DNA of 23,704 bases from a virus. The notes below the pieces were generated by a model. The model did no database searches. It was not told the origin of the DNA and was given only the letters and a program-made list of their open reading frames with translations. The stretch is from IMG/VR virus record IMGVR_UViG_3300030101_002117, positions 2,612 to 26,315 of that record, one strand, 5' to 3'. The translations under genes were made by a program, and so were the position numbers. Positions 15,448 to 22,114 of this stretch are shown here, one piece after another; position 1 is the first letter of the stretch; every line of letters starts with the position of its first letter.

Positions 15448-16118
15448 CTTTTAACCTTTATATCTGCAGGTATACCCAGATGAGGTCTACCATCGTATAT
15501 GTTTAATTGAGAACCTTTTGTTTCCATATTGTTGTAGTGAAAAAATACTTGAGCACAGTTTTCTCCTTCAAAAGAATCTCTATAGTGCTCTAAATCAATT
15601 CCTCTATAAACTAACATATCACCAGGTTTTAAATCAACTTTTTTACCTTTTTGTTTGGAGGGTTCATAATATACTTTGTCTCCTTGTTTTTTATCTTTAC
15701 CTTCTTTTGGATTTGGGTTGATGTATATAGGCCATGAATCCCCACCTATAAAAAGTGTTGTGGATATTTCACAACTAAATCTATCTTTATGTCTTTTAAG
15801 AATATCTCCATTCTTGTAGATCCTAGAGTAAGAATAGTTTGGAGTTAGTTTTAATTTAGTAGCTTTTTCTGTAGCTATAAGTAATCTACTTAATAAAGTT
15901 TCCATTAAAACATCGCCATATATAGAAAAAGTATTAGGCACTTGATCATCTTTCCAAGTTCCATATATTCTTTCAAAGGGTGTAAAATATTTTACTTCTA
16001 ATAAAGTTTTAGCAGCTTTTCTTTTTAATATTAAATAATCATAACAAAGATCAGCTATTTCTTTTGAAATAATATTTTTAACTACACAATACTTGTCTTT
16101 TTTAAAACTTATCGCCAT
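15444..16118 (-). CDS. Putative 2OG-Fe(II) oxygenase with no obvious 2OG-anchoring Arg, 224 aa
   Basis: 224 residues from ATG 16118 (MAISFKKDKYCVVKNIISKE). A frame extending to ATG 16136 exists, but 16118 has AGGAGA five bases upstream and a shorter overlap with the preceding gene (10 bases). Candidate metal ligands are H110 and D112 (LKRHKDRFSCEIS) and distal H178 (GIDLEHYRDSF). The residue about ten after the distal His is usually Arg or Lys, but here the stretch reads GENCAQVFFHYN. So 2OG binding may be unusual, or Q190 or another residue may replace it. WPIYINPN (129-136) and KPGDMLVYRG (164-173) match the core strands of the fold. The family is widespread in marine phages from memory. 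The stop overlaps the halogenase-like start (ATGA), a strong sign of joint expression. Confidence 0.75.
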   Translation of the reverse strand: MAISFKKDKYCVVKNIISKEIADLCYDYLILKRKAAKTLLEVKYFTPFERIYGTWKDDQVPNTFSIYGDVLMETLLSRLLIATEKATKLKLTPNYSYSRIYKNGDILKRHKDRFSCEISTTLFIGGDSWPIYINPNPKEGKDKKQGDKVYYEPSKQKGKKVDLKPGDMLVYRGIDLEHYRDSFEGENCAQVFFHYNNMETKGSQLNIYDGRPHLGIPADIKVKR

Positions 16119-16750
16119 GGTTCTCCTATACTCCATATAACTAAACTATATCTTGTTCCTTTGGTAACCGGTGTAACTCTGTGCCATAGGTAAGATGGAA
16201 ATACAACTATAGATCCCTGCGGTTTAATTTCTTCAATAATTTTCCCTGATCTTTTATTTCCTTGTTTGGGATTACTTAAATCAAATTCTAAATCTCCACC
16301 TTTATAATCTTTAGGGTCAGACAAAGAAACTGTTACTGAAAGTTTTCGCATTTTTCCATCATAATTTTTATTTGCACTTTTATATGGTTGATAACTTCCA
16401 TCAGTATGCCACTCATAAAAATACCCTTTGTTGTAGGTTGTAAATTGAGCATCCTCTGAAAAACTCCATTCAAAATTCCATCCAGCATTTTTGTTTGCTT
16501 CTTGTATAAATGGACAAATTGCATTGTAGATAAATAAGTCATTTAAAAAAACTACATCTGATTTTCTAATAGCTTTTAAAGTTGTTTTATCTTTTTTAGA
16601 TAACTCATGTTTATTTTTTACAGGAGGTATATCTCCAACAGTACCAATACTTTTAATTTTTTGGTTACCGTATAAAATTAATTCTTCACAAAATTTTTTT
16701 GATAAGGCACTTTTAAAATACCAATAATCATATTTTGAACAAAAACTCAT
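16109..16750 (-). CDS. 2OG-Fe(II) oxygenase (PKHD/P4H-like), 213 aa
   Basis: 213 residues. The complete active-site set is visible: H115 and D117 (YEWHTDGSYQP), distal H190 (PSYLWHRVTPV) and R200 (KGTRYSLVIW) for the 2OG carboxylate. The spacing H-x9-R and the GGDLEFDLSN strand (151-160) fit prolyl-4-hydroxylase-like and PiuC/PKHD-type hydroxylases, whose usual length is near 220 residues, so it looks full length. The ribosome site is weak. It is the first gene of the minus-strand arm of the accessory island, 44 bases after the structural gene at 16795, and a weak promoter is possible in that gap. It overlaps the next oxygenase gene by ten bases. Substrate unknown. Confidence 0.85.
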   Translation of the reverse strand: MSFCSKYDYWYFKSALSKKFCEELILYGNQKIKSIGTVGDIPPVKNKHELSKKDKTTLKAIRKSDVVFLNDLFIYNAICPFIQEANKNAGWNFEWSFSEDAQFTTYNKGYFYEWHTDGSYQPYKSANKNYDGKMRKLSVTVSLSDPKDYKGGDLEFDLSNPKQGNKRSGKIIEEIKPQGSIVVFPSYLWHRVTPVTKGTRYSLVIWSIGEPWR

Positions 16751-16779
16751 ATCTTAATATCTGTATATGTCTTTCTTAT

Positions 16780-16808
16780 ATAGTATAAATAAATTTATAG
16801 CAATACAA
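16780..16808 (-). promoter_or_regulatory. Weak possible promoter before the minus-strand accessory genes
   Basis: Minus strand TTGTAT (16803-16808), 17 bases, TACTAT (16780-16785). The 44-base gap here is unusual among tightly overlapping genes and is very AT-rich, so both hexamers could be chance. It would let the oxygenase/halogenase arm be expressed apart from the tail genes. Confidence 0.2.
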
Positions 16809-17232
16809 ATTCAGATGTTTCTGGATTCCAACGATACACATTAGAGTTATCAGCATGATTAGCTAACCATCTTTGGTTGTCTTCGTCCCAACTTATATTT
16901 CTATAAACTTCTGTCTCTGCAGGTCTAGCAACTGGAGGTTGCCATTCAAATTCTGAATCTAATGTCCAACTAGCAAAAGGTTGATCGTGTATAAAGACAT
17001 CATTTACTGGGTCATAGTACATACCAATTCCAGCAAATCTTTTTCTAAAATTATCATTGTAAGAAGTTTGAACCCACTTAACTCCATTGAAAGAAAGTTT
17101 AACAGTTTTTTGTCCAAAGTGATTTGCGGCTGTCTCTTCTTGATCACCACCATTATCACTTATATCTTTGTCGCATGCTACAACAACTCTTAAAACTTTA
17201 TTATCAGCGTCTAATTCTGCAAAGTGTGCCAT
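16795..17232 (-). CDS. Conserved marine phage protein, probable tail-associated, 145 aa
   Basis: 145 residues starting MAHFAELDADNKVLRVVVAC, with VKWVQTSYNDNFRKRFAGIG (51-70) and a Trp-rich C-terminal half (FASWTLDSEFEWQPP, ending VYRWNPETSEFVLL). From memory this family is frequent in cyanophages and other marine phages, often near fibre and baseplate genes, and lacks a firm function. The fold appears to be small, beta-rich and aromatic. It starts by TAATG overlap with the glycine-rich gene and ends 44 bases before the accessory island, so it closes the tail block. A structural or chaperone-like role with the adjacent glycine-rich adhesin is inferred. Confidence 0.8.
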   Translation of the reverse strand: MAHFAELDADNKVLRVVVACDKDISDNGGDQEETAANHFGQKTVKLSFNGVKWVQTSYNDNFRKRFAGIGMYYDPVNDVFIHDQPFASWTLDSEFEWQPPVARPAETEVYRNISWDEDNQRWLANHADNSNVYRWNPETSEFVLL

Positions 17233-18176
17233 TATATTTTCAAAGTCCCCGATACTGTAAATAGTGCTACTTGATCTCCTCCTACACTAGAGATTGTATT
17301 TGTTGGAGGTGTTATTTGAAATAAAGCATCAGAAGGTGCTCTTAAAATAATAATACCAGAACCACCATTTCCACCTGGTTGATAAGGAGGTCCTCCGGCT
17401 CCGCCGCCGCCTCCGGTATTTGTTCCGCCCGCTCCTCCAGCAGGTCTTGTTCCAGATGCTCCACTATTTCTAGCAGATCCCCCACCTGAACCTAGAGTTC
17501 CACCTGGGCCGCCGGCTCCGCCACCGCCTCCAGATCCTCCATTTCCATGTGAGCTTGGTCCTGGGGGTCCTCCCCCGTTTCCACCGCCACCACCTGAATA
17601 AGTGTAGCCGTTACCATCAATATTGTTTGAACTTCCGCTTCCACCTGGGCCGCCAATTCCTGATCCGCCCCATGGAGATCCCGAACCTCCGGCTCCACCG
17701 CCACCAGCTCCATTCCATGGTCTATGGTTAGCATTACCACCTGGATTTCCCTGTGAAGGTGATACAGGAGGAAAATTACCTGATCCTCCAGTTACTGCTC
17801 CATCTGAATTTCCGTGTCCTGCTCCTCCACCTGAGCCTCCTGGTATACCTGAAGGGTTTGGTGCTCCTGAACCAACACCTGAAGGTGCACCTGCACCGCC
17901 ACCACCTGAAGAAAATTCAGCTGGATGACCGTCTAAAATATTGCTATCTCCACCTCTGTTTGAACTACCACCTGCTCCGACTGTAATTGTATAAGTACCA
18001 GCATCAACTGTGATTCCAGTTCCTCCTGGAAAAGATGTACGAAAACCTCCGCCTCCGCCACCACCTGCGTCGTGACTTCCACCTTTTCCTCCGCCAGCTA
18101 TATTTAAGTAAGCGAATGTAACAGGTGGGTTAGGTGCTTTACCACCGCCTAATCCTAGTAGTCTGTATCCGAACAT
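17232..18176 (-). CDS. Polyglycine-rich adhesin-like tail protein, 314 aa
   Basis: 314 residues. After a short ordered N-terminus (MFGYRLLGLGGGKAPNPPVT) come about 250 residues dominated by glycine blocks separated by Ser/Asn/Pro (for example AGGGGGGGFRTSFPGG, GGGGAGGSGSPWGGSG, YSGGGGGNGGGPPGPSSHG). One conventional motif, AGTYTITVGAGGSS, precedes the main glycine run. The end (GIIILRAPSDALFQITPPTN and VALFTVSGTLKI) is beta strand. Long spaced glycine runs of this sort form polyglycine type II helix lattices in the tip adhesin gp38 of T4-like Salmonella phage S16, where loops bind the receptor. I infer a similar tip adhesin here. The coding strand is a local G-rich island in an AT-rich genome. 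A strong AAGGAG site supports the start. Confidence 0.85.
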   Translation of the reverse strand: MFGYRLLGLGGGKAPNPPVTFAYLNIAGGGKGGSHDAGGGGGGGFRTSFPGGTGITVDAGTYTITVGAGGSSNRGGDSNILDGHPAEFSSGGGGAGAPSGVGSGAPNPSGIPGGSGGGAGHGNSDGAVTGGSGNFPPVSPSQGNPGGNANHRPWNGAGGGGAGGSGSPWGGSGIGGPGGSGSSNNIDGNGYTYSGGGGGNGGGPPGPSSHGNGGSGGGGGAGGPGGTLGSGGGSARNSGASGTRPAGGAGGTNTGGGGGAGGPPYQPGGNGGSGIIILRAPSDALFQITPPTNTISSVGGDQVALFTVSGTLKI

Positions 18177-18188
18177 ATTCTATTCTCC

Positions 18189-19580
18189 TTATGCGTCGTT
18201 TGCAGCGTCAGTAGTAAAGAATAACTTGATACCTAGAAGTTTTGCATCAGCAGTTAAACTATCTTCTGACACATCTCTTGATATTTGAAAGAACACCTGC
18301 TCATCTGTGCTAGGTGAACCTGCAATAGTTACTGCACCACTTTCTGCTGTAACATCTAAATCGTTCGCTGTCCCACTGTGAGCTTTTGCTGTTGGTGCAA
18401 CTTGTGTACCAAAAGCTGTATTACAAGAATCATTATCTGCAATAGCAACACCAGATAAACCCCAAGAAACAGTACCTGTGTTTGTTGAGTTTGCTGTGAA
18501 AAATGCTTGAAAAGTTACTGTGCCTTCATTCCATGATTTTGGAAATGCAACAGCAAATTGTGCAAACTCATCTGAGTCTTTATCAAAATCTAATGTTTTA
18601 AGTTCTGGTCCGTTTCCTAATTCTGTTTGTGCTATGTCAGCACAACCATTTGTAGTGTTAGGATACATAGCAACTGATGGAACCCAAATAGTTTCTTTAC
18701 CTGCAATTTTAACTGCACCAGTAGCATCTCCTGCGTCTACTGCTTTAACAACTCCAGTTCCGTTAGGAGCTAAAGTTATATCTCCATTAGCTGCATCTGT
18801 AATAGTTATTGTTCCTGAGTTTGTTCCAGAATTTGTATCTAATATTAAATCATGTGCTCCGCTAGATGTAATAGTAGCATTCCCTGATCCTGAACCAACA
18901 ACAGTTTCTCCTGATCCTTTTGGTTTAATAGCTATGTCAACATTAGTTTCTCCTGTTGCTGAAAGAGCAGGTGCTTCACCTGTTGCAGCATTTGCTATCG
19001 TAAATTCATTAACTGCTGAACTTGTTGCAGTAAGATTAATTAATTCGTTGCCATTTGTGTCTGAAATTTTTGTCCCTATTACTGGACTAGTTAAAGTTTT
19101 ATTTGTTAAAGTCTGTGTTCCTGTTAAAGTTACATCACCATCGTTAAAACCTAAAGTATAAATATCTGGATTAGTTCCATCGTTACCTGTTGCAAAAACT
19201 AGCTGGTCACCTTTATCAGTTGCTGAAAAAGTAAAGCTATCTCCAGATCCAGAAGCATATTTAAATTGTACTGTATAAGAACCTGATGTTGAATTTCTTA
19301 AAAAATAAAAGGTTTGTGCATCTAAAGGAATTGTTACAATTTGATTTCCTGTAATCGTACCTGTAAATTCAATCATTCTGTGAGACATGACCGCACCAGT
19401 TGATCCGTCTGAAACAGATAAAGCTGTAGTTTGTGCACCACCTGCAATTGATTGTGCAGTGAAACCACCTGAAATTTGTTCAATAATTTGTAAATTAGTA
19501 TTTGTTTTTGTACCCCATGTACCGGCGTTTTCACCAGTTGCCTGAAGCTCTACTCCTAAAGGTGTGTATGTTGATGCCAT
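18189..19580 (-). CDS. Tail fibre protein, 463 aa
   Basis: 463 residues starting MASTYTPLGVELQATGENAG, followed by TWGTKTNTNLQIIEQ, an N-terminal pattern common to marine phage fibres that attach to the tail. TLTGTQTLTNKTLTSPVIGT (151-170) is a well-known fibre shaft motif, followed by Ser/Thr/Gly-rich beta repeats (200-280). The C-terminal part from about residue 293 (ETIWVPSVAMYPN, FPKSWNEGTVTFQAFFTAN, LLGIKLFFTTDAANDA) is a compact beta domain that I recall from many marine phage fibres and that probably contacts the receptor. AGGAGA lies a suitable distance before ATG. It lies between the cupredoxin/repeat protein and the glycine-rich protein, which together look like the host-contact apparatus. 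Confidence 0.85.
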   Translation of the reverse strand: MASTYTPLGVELQATGENAGTWGTKTNTNLQIIEQISGGFTAQSIAGGAQTTALSVSDGSTGAVMSHRMIEFTGTITGNQIVTIPLDAQTFYFLRNSTSGSYTVQFKYASGSGDSFTFSATDKGDQLVFATGNDGTNPDIYTLGFNDGDVTLTGTQTLTNKTLTSPVIGTKISDTNGNELINLTATSSAVNEFTIANAATGEAPALSATGETNVDIAIKPKGSGETVVGSGSGNATITSSGAHDLILDTNSGTNSGTITITDAANGDITLAPNGTGVVKAVDAGDATGAVKIAGKETIWVPSVAMYPNTTNGCADIAQTELGNGPELKTLDFDKDSDEFAQFAVAFPKSWNEGTVTFQAFFTANSTNTGTVSWGLSGVAIADNDSCNTAFGTQVAPTAKAHSGTANDLDVTAESGAVTIAGSPSTDEQVFFQISRDVSEDSLTADAKLLGIKLFFTTDAANDA

Positions 19581-19595
19581 AATTTTTATCTCCTA

Positions 19596-20783
19596 TTACG
19601 CTGCTACGTCTGTATACGATGTATTAGAACCTGTGTCAATAGCTTGATATGCTTGAATTCCAAACTTATCAGAGGTGCCTAATTCAGCAACAGAAGCAGT
19701 AGCTGATACACCTGTTAATCCCATCACATCTGCAGGTGTTAATGCTCCAACACTAGCAGTTGCTGAGACTCCTGTCAATCCCATAATATCTGCAGGAGCA
19801 ATTGAACCCACAGAAGAAGTTACAGAAACTCCAGTTAATTGAATTGTTGGATTAGATGTAACATTAACTTCACCAATACTTGTTGTTGCAGAAACTCCAG
19901 TTACACCAATAACGTCCGCAGGTGTTAACGCTCCAACACTACCGGTCGCTGAAACTCCTGTTAATCCCATAACATCAGCAGGAGCGATTGATCCAACAGA
20001 AGTTGTTGCTGAAACTCCTGTTATCGCCTGTGTTATGTCTCCCACTATTGTTGGAGATCCAACACTTGTTGTCGAAGAAACTCCGGTCAATCCGATTATA
20101 TCTCCAACTGTTAATGATCCAACAGAAGTTGTTGCTGAAACTCCTGTTAATAATATATCACCTTGAATGCCCCAAGCATCATCATTCCAAGCTGCTCTAC
20201 CCCATCCAGTATTTATTTCTGCAGTTACGCTAACAGATCCAATAGATGAAGTTAAACCAAGACCTGTTGGAGTAACTGTTTCGTCACCCATGTCTCCCCA
20301 AGAACCTGAAGAGTCCCATGCCTTAGCACCCCAACCTGTCGTAAATTCATCAGTTATACCCCATCGACCAGCACTCCAATTTCCTGCACCCCACACGTCT
20401 TCATCAACGGTATTTGCAGTCCATCCCATAGCTGAATGGTTTGTACAATAATAATATAAAGTTGGTGCATCGGCAGCAACTGTAATTTGTGTGTATGCTC
20501 CCGAACTACCTGGTGTTCCATTAGTTGTTACACCGGTTGTATATTCGGTGCCTCCCCCGTGTGTTCCGTTTGGAGTGGTAGAAAACCTTAATGGGTGTCC
20601 AGAATTATAATAATCTGATTGATCAAAACGAAAAGTTCCACCTTCAGGTAAACTTAAAGTTACATCTGCTGTGGCTGTCGAACCATCGATAGCATATTTA
20701 TTTGTTGAACCAACATTGTGATATGGGTGATTTGACGGATTACCACTGACAACTGTGACCGTGTATGTTCTATCAACGGACAT
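19596..20783 (-). CDS. Virion protein with cupredoxin-like domain and LTGVSATTSVG repeats, 395 aa
   Basis: 395 residues in three zones. Residues 1-125 form a cupredoxin-like domain: GHPLRFS (H63) and YYYCTNHSAMG (C113, H116, M119). Those are the four ligands of a type 1 copper centre, with the C-x2-H-x2-M spacing of amicyanin. Residues 130-210 are a Trp/Gly-rich stretch (GAGNWSAGRWG, TGWGAKAWDSSGSWGD). Residues 213-366 carry eight copies of a TGVSATTSVG unit, with one degenerate copy near 173. From memory, cupredoxin-like domains of this sort recur in marine phage fibre or tail proteins. Whether copper is bound is untested; the fold may be kept purely for structure. AGGGGG precedes ATG 20783. 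Its place between a small structural gene and the main fibre suggests a fibre or fibre-attachment protein. Confidence 0.85.
   Translation of the reverse strand: MSVDRTYTVTVVSGNPSNHPYHNVGSTNKYAIDGSTATADVTLSLPEGGTFRFDQSDYYNSGHPLRFSTTPNGTHGGGTEYTTGVTTNGTPGSSGAYTQITVAADAPTLYYYCTNHSAMGWTANTVDEDVWGAGNWSAGRWGITDEFTTGWGAKAWDSSGSWGDMGDETVTPTGLGLTSSIGSVSVTAEINTGWGRAAWNDDAWGIQGDILLTGVSATTSVGSLTVGDIIGLTGVSSTTSVGSPTIVGDITQAITGVSATTSVGSIAPADVMGLTGVSATGSVGALTPADVIGVTGVSATTSIGEVNVTSNPTIQLTGVSVTSSVGSIAPADIMGLTGVSATASVGALTPADVMGLTGVSATASVAELGTSDKFGIQAYQAIDTGSNTSYTDVAA
19686..20147 (-). repeat. In-frame degenerate tandem repeats encoding LTGVSATTSVG units
   Basis: Eight in-frame units encode TGV[S][ASV]T[TSAG]S[VI][GA], spaced by 7-14 variable residues such as SLTVGDIIGL or ALTPADVMGL. 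A more degenerate ninth copy (TGLGLTSSIG) lies before, near 20267. Neighbouring pairs (SIAPAD and ALTPAD linkers) are arranged as if two-unit blocks had been copied. The DNA units differ at third positions, so the array is old enough to have diverged or is held by protein selection. Confidence 0.85.
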
Positions 20784-20796
20784 CCGTTGCCACCCC

Positions 20797-21234
20797 CTAC
20801 GCTATTCTGATTATTGCGTTAGATGCGTCTGCTGTTGGGAATTGAATTGTGAAAGTTCCGCTAGTTACAGTTTTATCACCACCAAATGCGATAACAGCAA
20901 CAGCTTTGTCAGATTGATCATCATTATAAATTAATGCACCATTAGCTGTAAAAGAAGCAGAACTAAAAGTTACATCTGAAAAATCACAAACTGCTGTTGA
21001 TCCAGATAAAGCTGGAGTAACACTTGTTAATGTTGCACCACCTGCAGAGTACGCAGAACCAGATGTATTAGAGATCTCATTCGATGTACTATATGCTGTT
21101 GTGCTTGCACCTAAAGATGCAGAACTTGTGTATAAAGCTATTTTAAAAGTATCACCACTAGAAGCGGTAAAATTGTGTGTGCCAACTAAAATTTCTTGTT
21201 TGAAACTATTACAAACTGCTGATGATATTGCCAT
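20797..21234 (-). CDS. Small conserved phage structural protein, 145 aa
   Basis: 145 residues, Ser/Thr/Ala-rich, starting MAISSAVCNSFKQEILVGTH, with TFKIALYTSSASLGASTTAY (29-48) and an ending FTIQFPTADASNAIIRIA. I recall this family from many phages as a virion protein of unknown exact place; the pattern is all-beta. AGGAGA stands at the usual distance before ATG 21234, 11 bases after the upstream stop. It sits between the head-tail adaptor-like gene and the cupredoxin/repeat gene, so a tail or decoration role is likely. Confidence 0.8.
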   Translation of the reverse strand: MAISSAVCNSFKQEILVGTHNFTASSGDTFKIALYTSSASLGASTTAYSTSNEISNTSGSAYSAGGATLTSVTPALSGSTAVCDFSDVTFSSASFTANGALIYNDDQSDKAVAVIAFGGDKTVTSGTFTIQFPTADASNAIIRIA

Positions 21235-21245
21235 AATTTATTCTC

Positions 21246-21950
21246 CTACGGGTTTGCTGAGGTTATTGGAATACGAATGGCGCCATCAGTGTAGTCGTCT
21301 CTTCGTCTTCTACCAACTTGCTCATTAGCAAACTTTTGTACCTCTTGTTTATACTTATTTTCATATAGTGTCAACATATCAATTGGACCTTTTAAAAATG
21401 AGTATGCCTCAGATAGACAACAATATAATAGACCATTTGGAAAGTTTAAACTGATATAATTAGTGTCATTGTTCTCTAATAATGCAGGTGCAGCATTATA
21501 ATGAACTCTAAATTTATATGTAGTATCAGGAACTGGAGCAAACATCATTCTTCCAGATGTAGTGTCAGATTCTCCTGTACCGCCTCCAAACATAGCGTAG
21601 TATTTTGGTTGGCCTCTTTTAGAGGATGCTGTTGATGATACATATTCTTGAAGATATGTTATATCCTTTTTTTCCAACCATACATTAGGTCCAGTTATGG
21701 CTGAAGTAGAATCATAAACCTGTATTCCTCTAATAAATACGGCTCCTGCTGGAGCATTAATTGTCTCTTGACCAGTTACTAAATTACCCTCTTGTTGTTT
21801 TCTATCTGCATCAATTGGCACATCTCTAAAAATTCTATATTGTGCATTTAAAATAATATTCTCCAAAACAGAATCTGATAAAACATTAGAGTCTGTTTCA
21901 GTATAACTTCTTATTTGTGTTTTTAATCCTGATGCACTTAATCCAGCCAT
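21246..21950 (-). CDS. Head-tail adaptor-like protein, 234 aa
   Basis: 234 residues from ATG 21950 (MAGLSASGLKTQIRSYTETD). A frame extending seven codons upstream exists, but 21950 forms a TAATG with the stop of the zinc-ribbon gene and has AGGAGA before it. The opening helix and VLENIILNAQYRIFRDVPID, a beta core (GAVFIRGIQVYDS, WLEKKDITYLQEY, YKFRVHYNAAPALL) and the C-terminal helix (YENKYKQEVQKFANEQ) fit the gatekeeper/adaptor class that sits below the portal (T7 gp11 or P22 gp4-like). It has the same overall plan as the 250-residue protein at 22605. Assignment is by pattern and position, not search. Confidence 0.8.
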   Translation of the reverse strand: MAGLSASGLKTQIRSYTETDSNVLSDSVLENIILNAQYRIFRDVPIDADRKQQEGNLVTGQETINAPAGAVFIRGIQVYDSTSAITGPNVWLEKKDITYLQEYVSSTASSKRGQPKYYAMFGGGTGESDTTSGRMMFAPVPDTTYKFRVHYNAAPALLENNDTNYISLNFPNGLLYCCLSEAYSFLKGPIDMLTLYENKYKQEVQKFANEQVGRRRRDDYTDGAIRIPITSANP

Positions 21951-22114
21951 TACGCTACAATCTCCTGACATCTAGGACAAGTTTTTCTAAATCTTAAATG
22001 TCCTGAACAATGTGTTGGTTTAGGTTTTTCTACCTCTTCGTATAAAACAAGATGTGGATCTTGTTTTTCCGGTACAAACATATTTTTTATCCAATTCCAA
22101 ATTTTATTTATCAT
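21950..22114 (-). CDS. 54-residue protein with C-x2-H/C-x2-C zinc-ribbon motif
   Basis: Complete 54-codon frame from ATG 22114 to TAA 21950. The N-terminal third is an amphipathic Trp-rich helix (MINKIWNWIKNMFVP). The C-terminal part reads HCSGHLRFRKTCPRC with C36, H39, C46 and C49, a compact zinc-binding pattern. Its start overlaps the upstream stop by four bases (ATGA) and its stop overlaps the next start (TAATG), so it is firmly part of the operon. I recall similar tiny Cys-rich genes in marine phage tail blocks; the role is unknown. It could bind a virion protein during assembly or act on nucleic acid. Confidence 0.8.
   Translation of the reverse strand: MINKIWNWIKNMFVPEKQDPHLVLYEEVEKPKPTHCSGHLRFRKTCPRCQEIVA

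Noticed and set aside
16119-16136. Longer start (MEYRRT) for the 224-residue oxygenase
   Set aside because: The ATG at 16118 has an AGGAGA at ideal distance; the longer form would increase overlap with the upstream gene.
17563-17576. GGGGG-TCCT-CCCCC inverted repeat
   Set aside because: It is inside the glycine-rich coding region, with no T-run after it; most likely a by-product of Gly/Pro codons rather than a terminator.
17623-17928. Proline-rich open frame on the plus strand
   Set aside because: It is the complement of the glycine codons (GGN to NCC) in the glycine-rich gene.
19686-20147. Repeats considered as a CRISPR array
   Set aside because: The units are in frame, diverged, and variably spaced without unique equal-length spacers; they encode protein repeats.
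21951-21971. Seven-codon upstream extension (MSGDCSV) of the 234-residue adaptor-like protein
   Set aside because: It lies inside the zinc-ribbon gene; the ATG at 21950 forms a TAATG and has an AGGAGA site.
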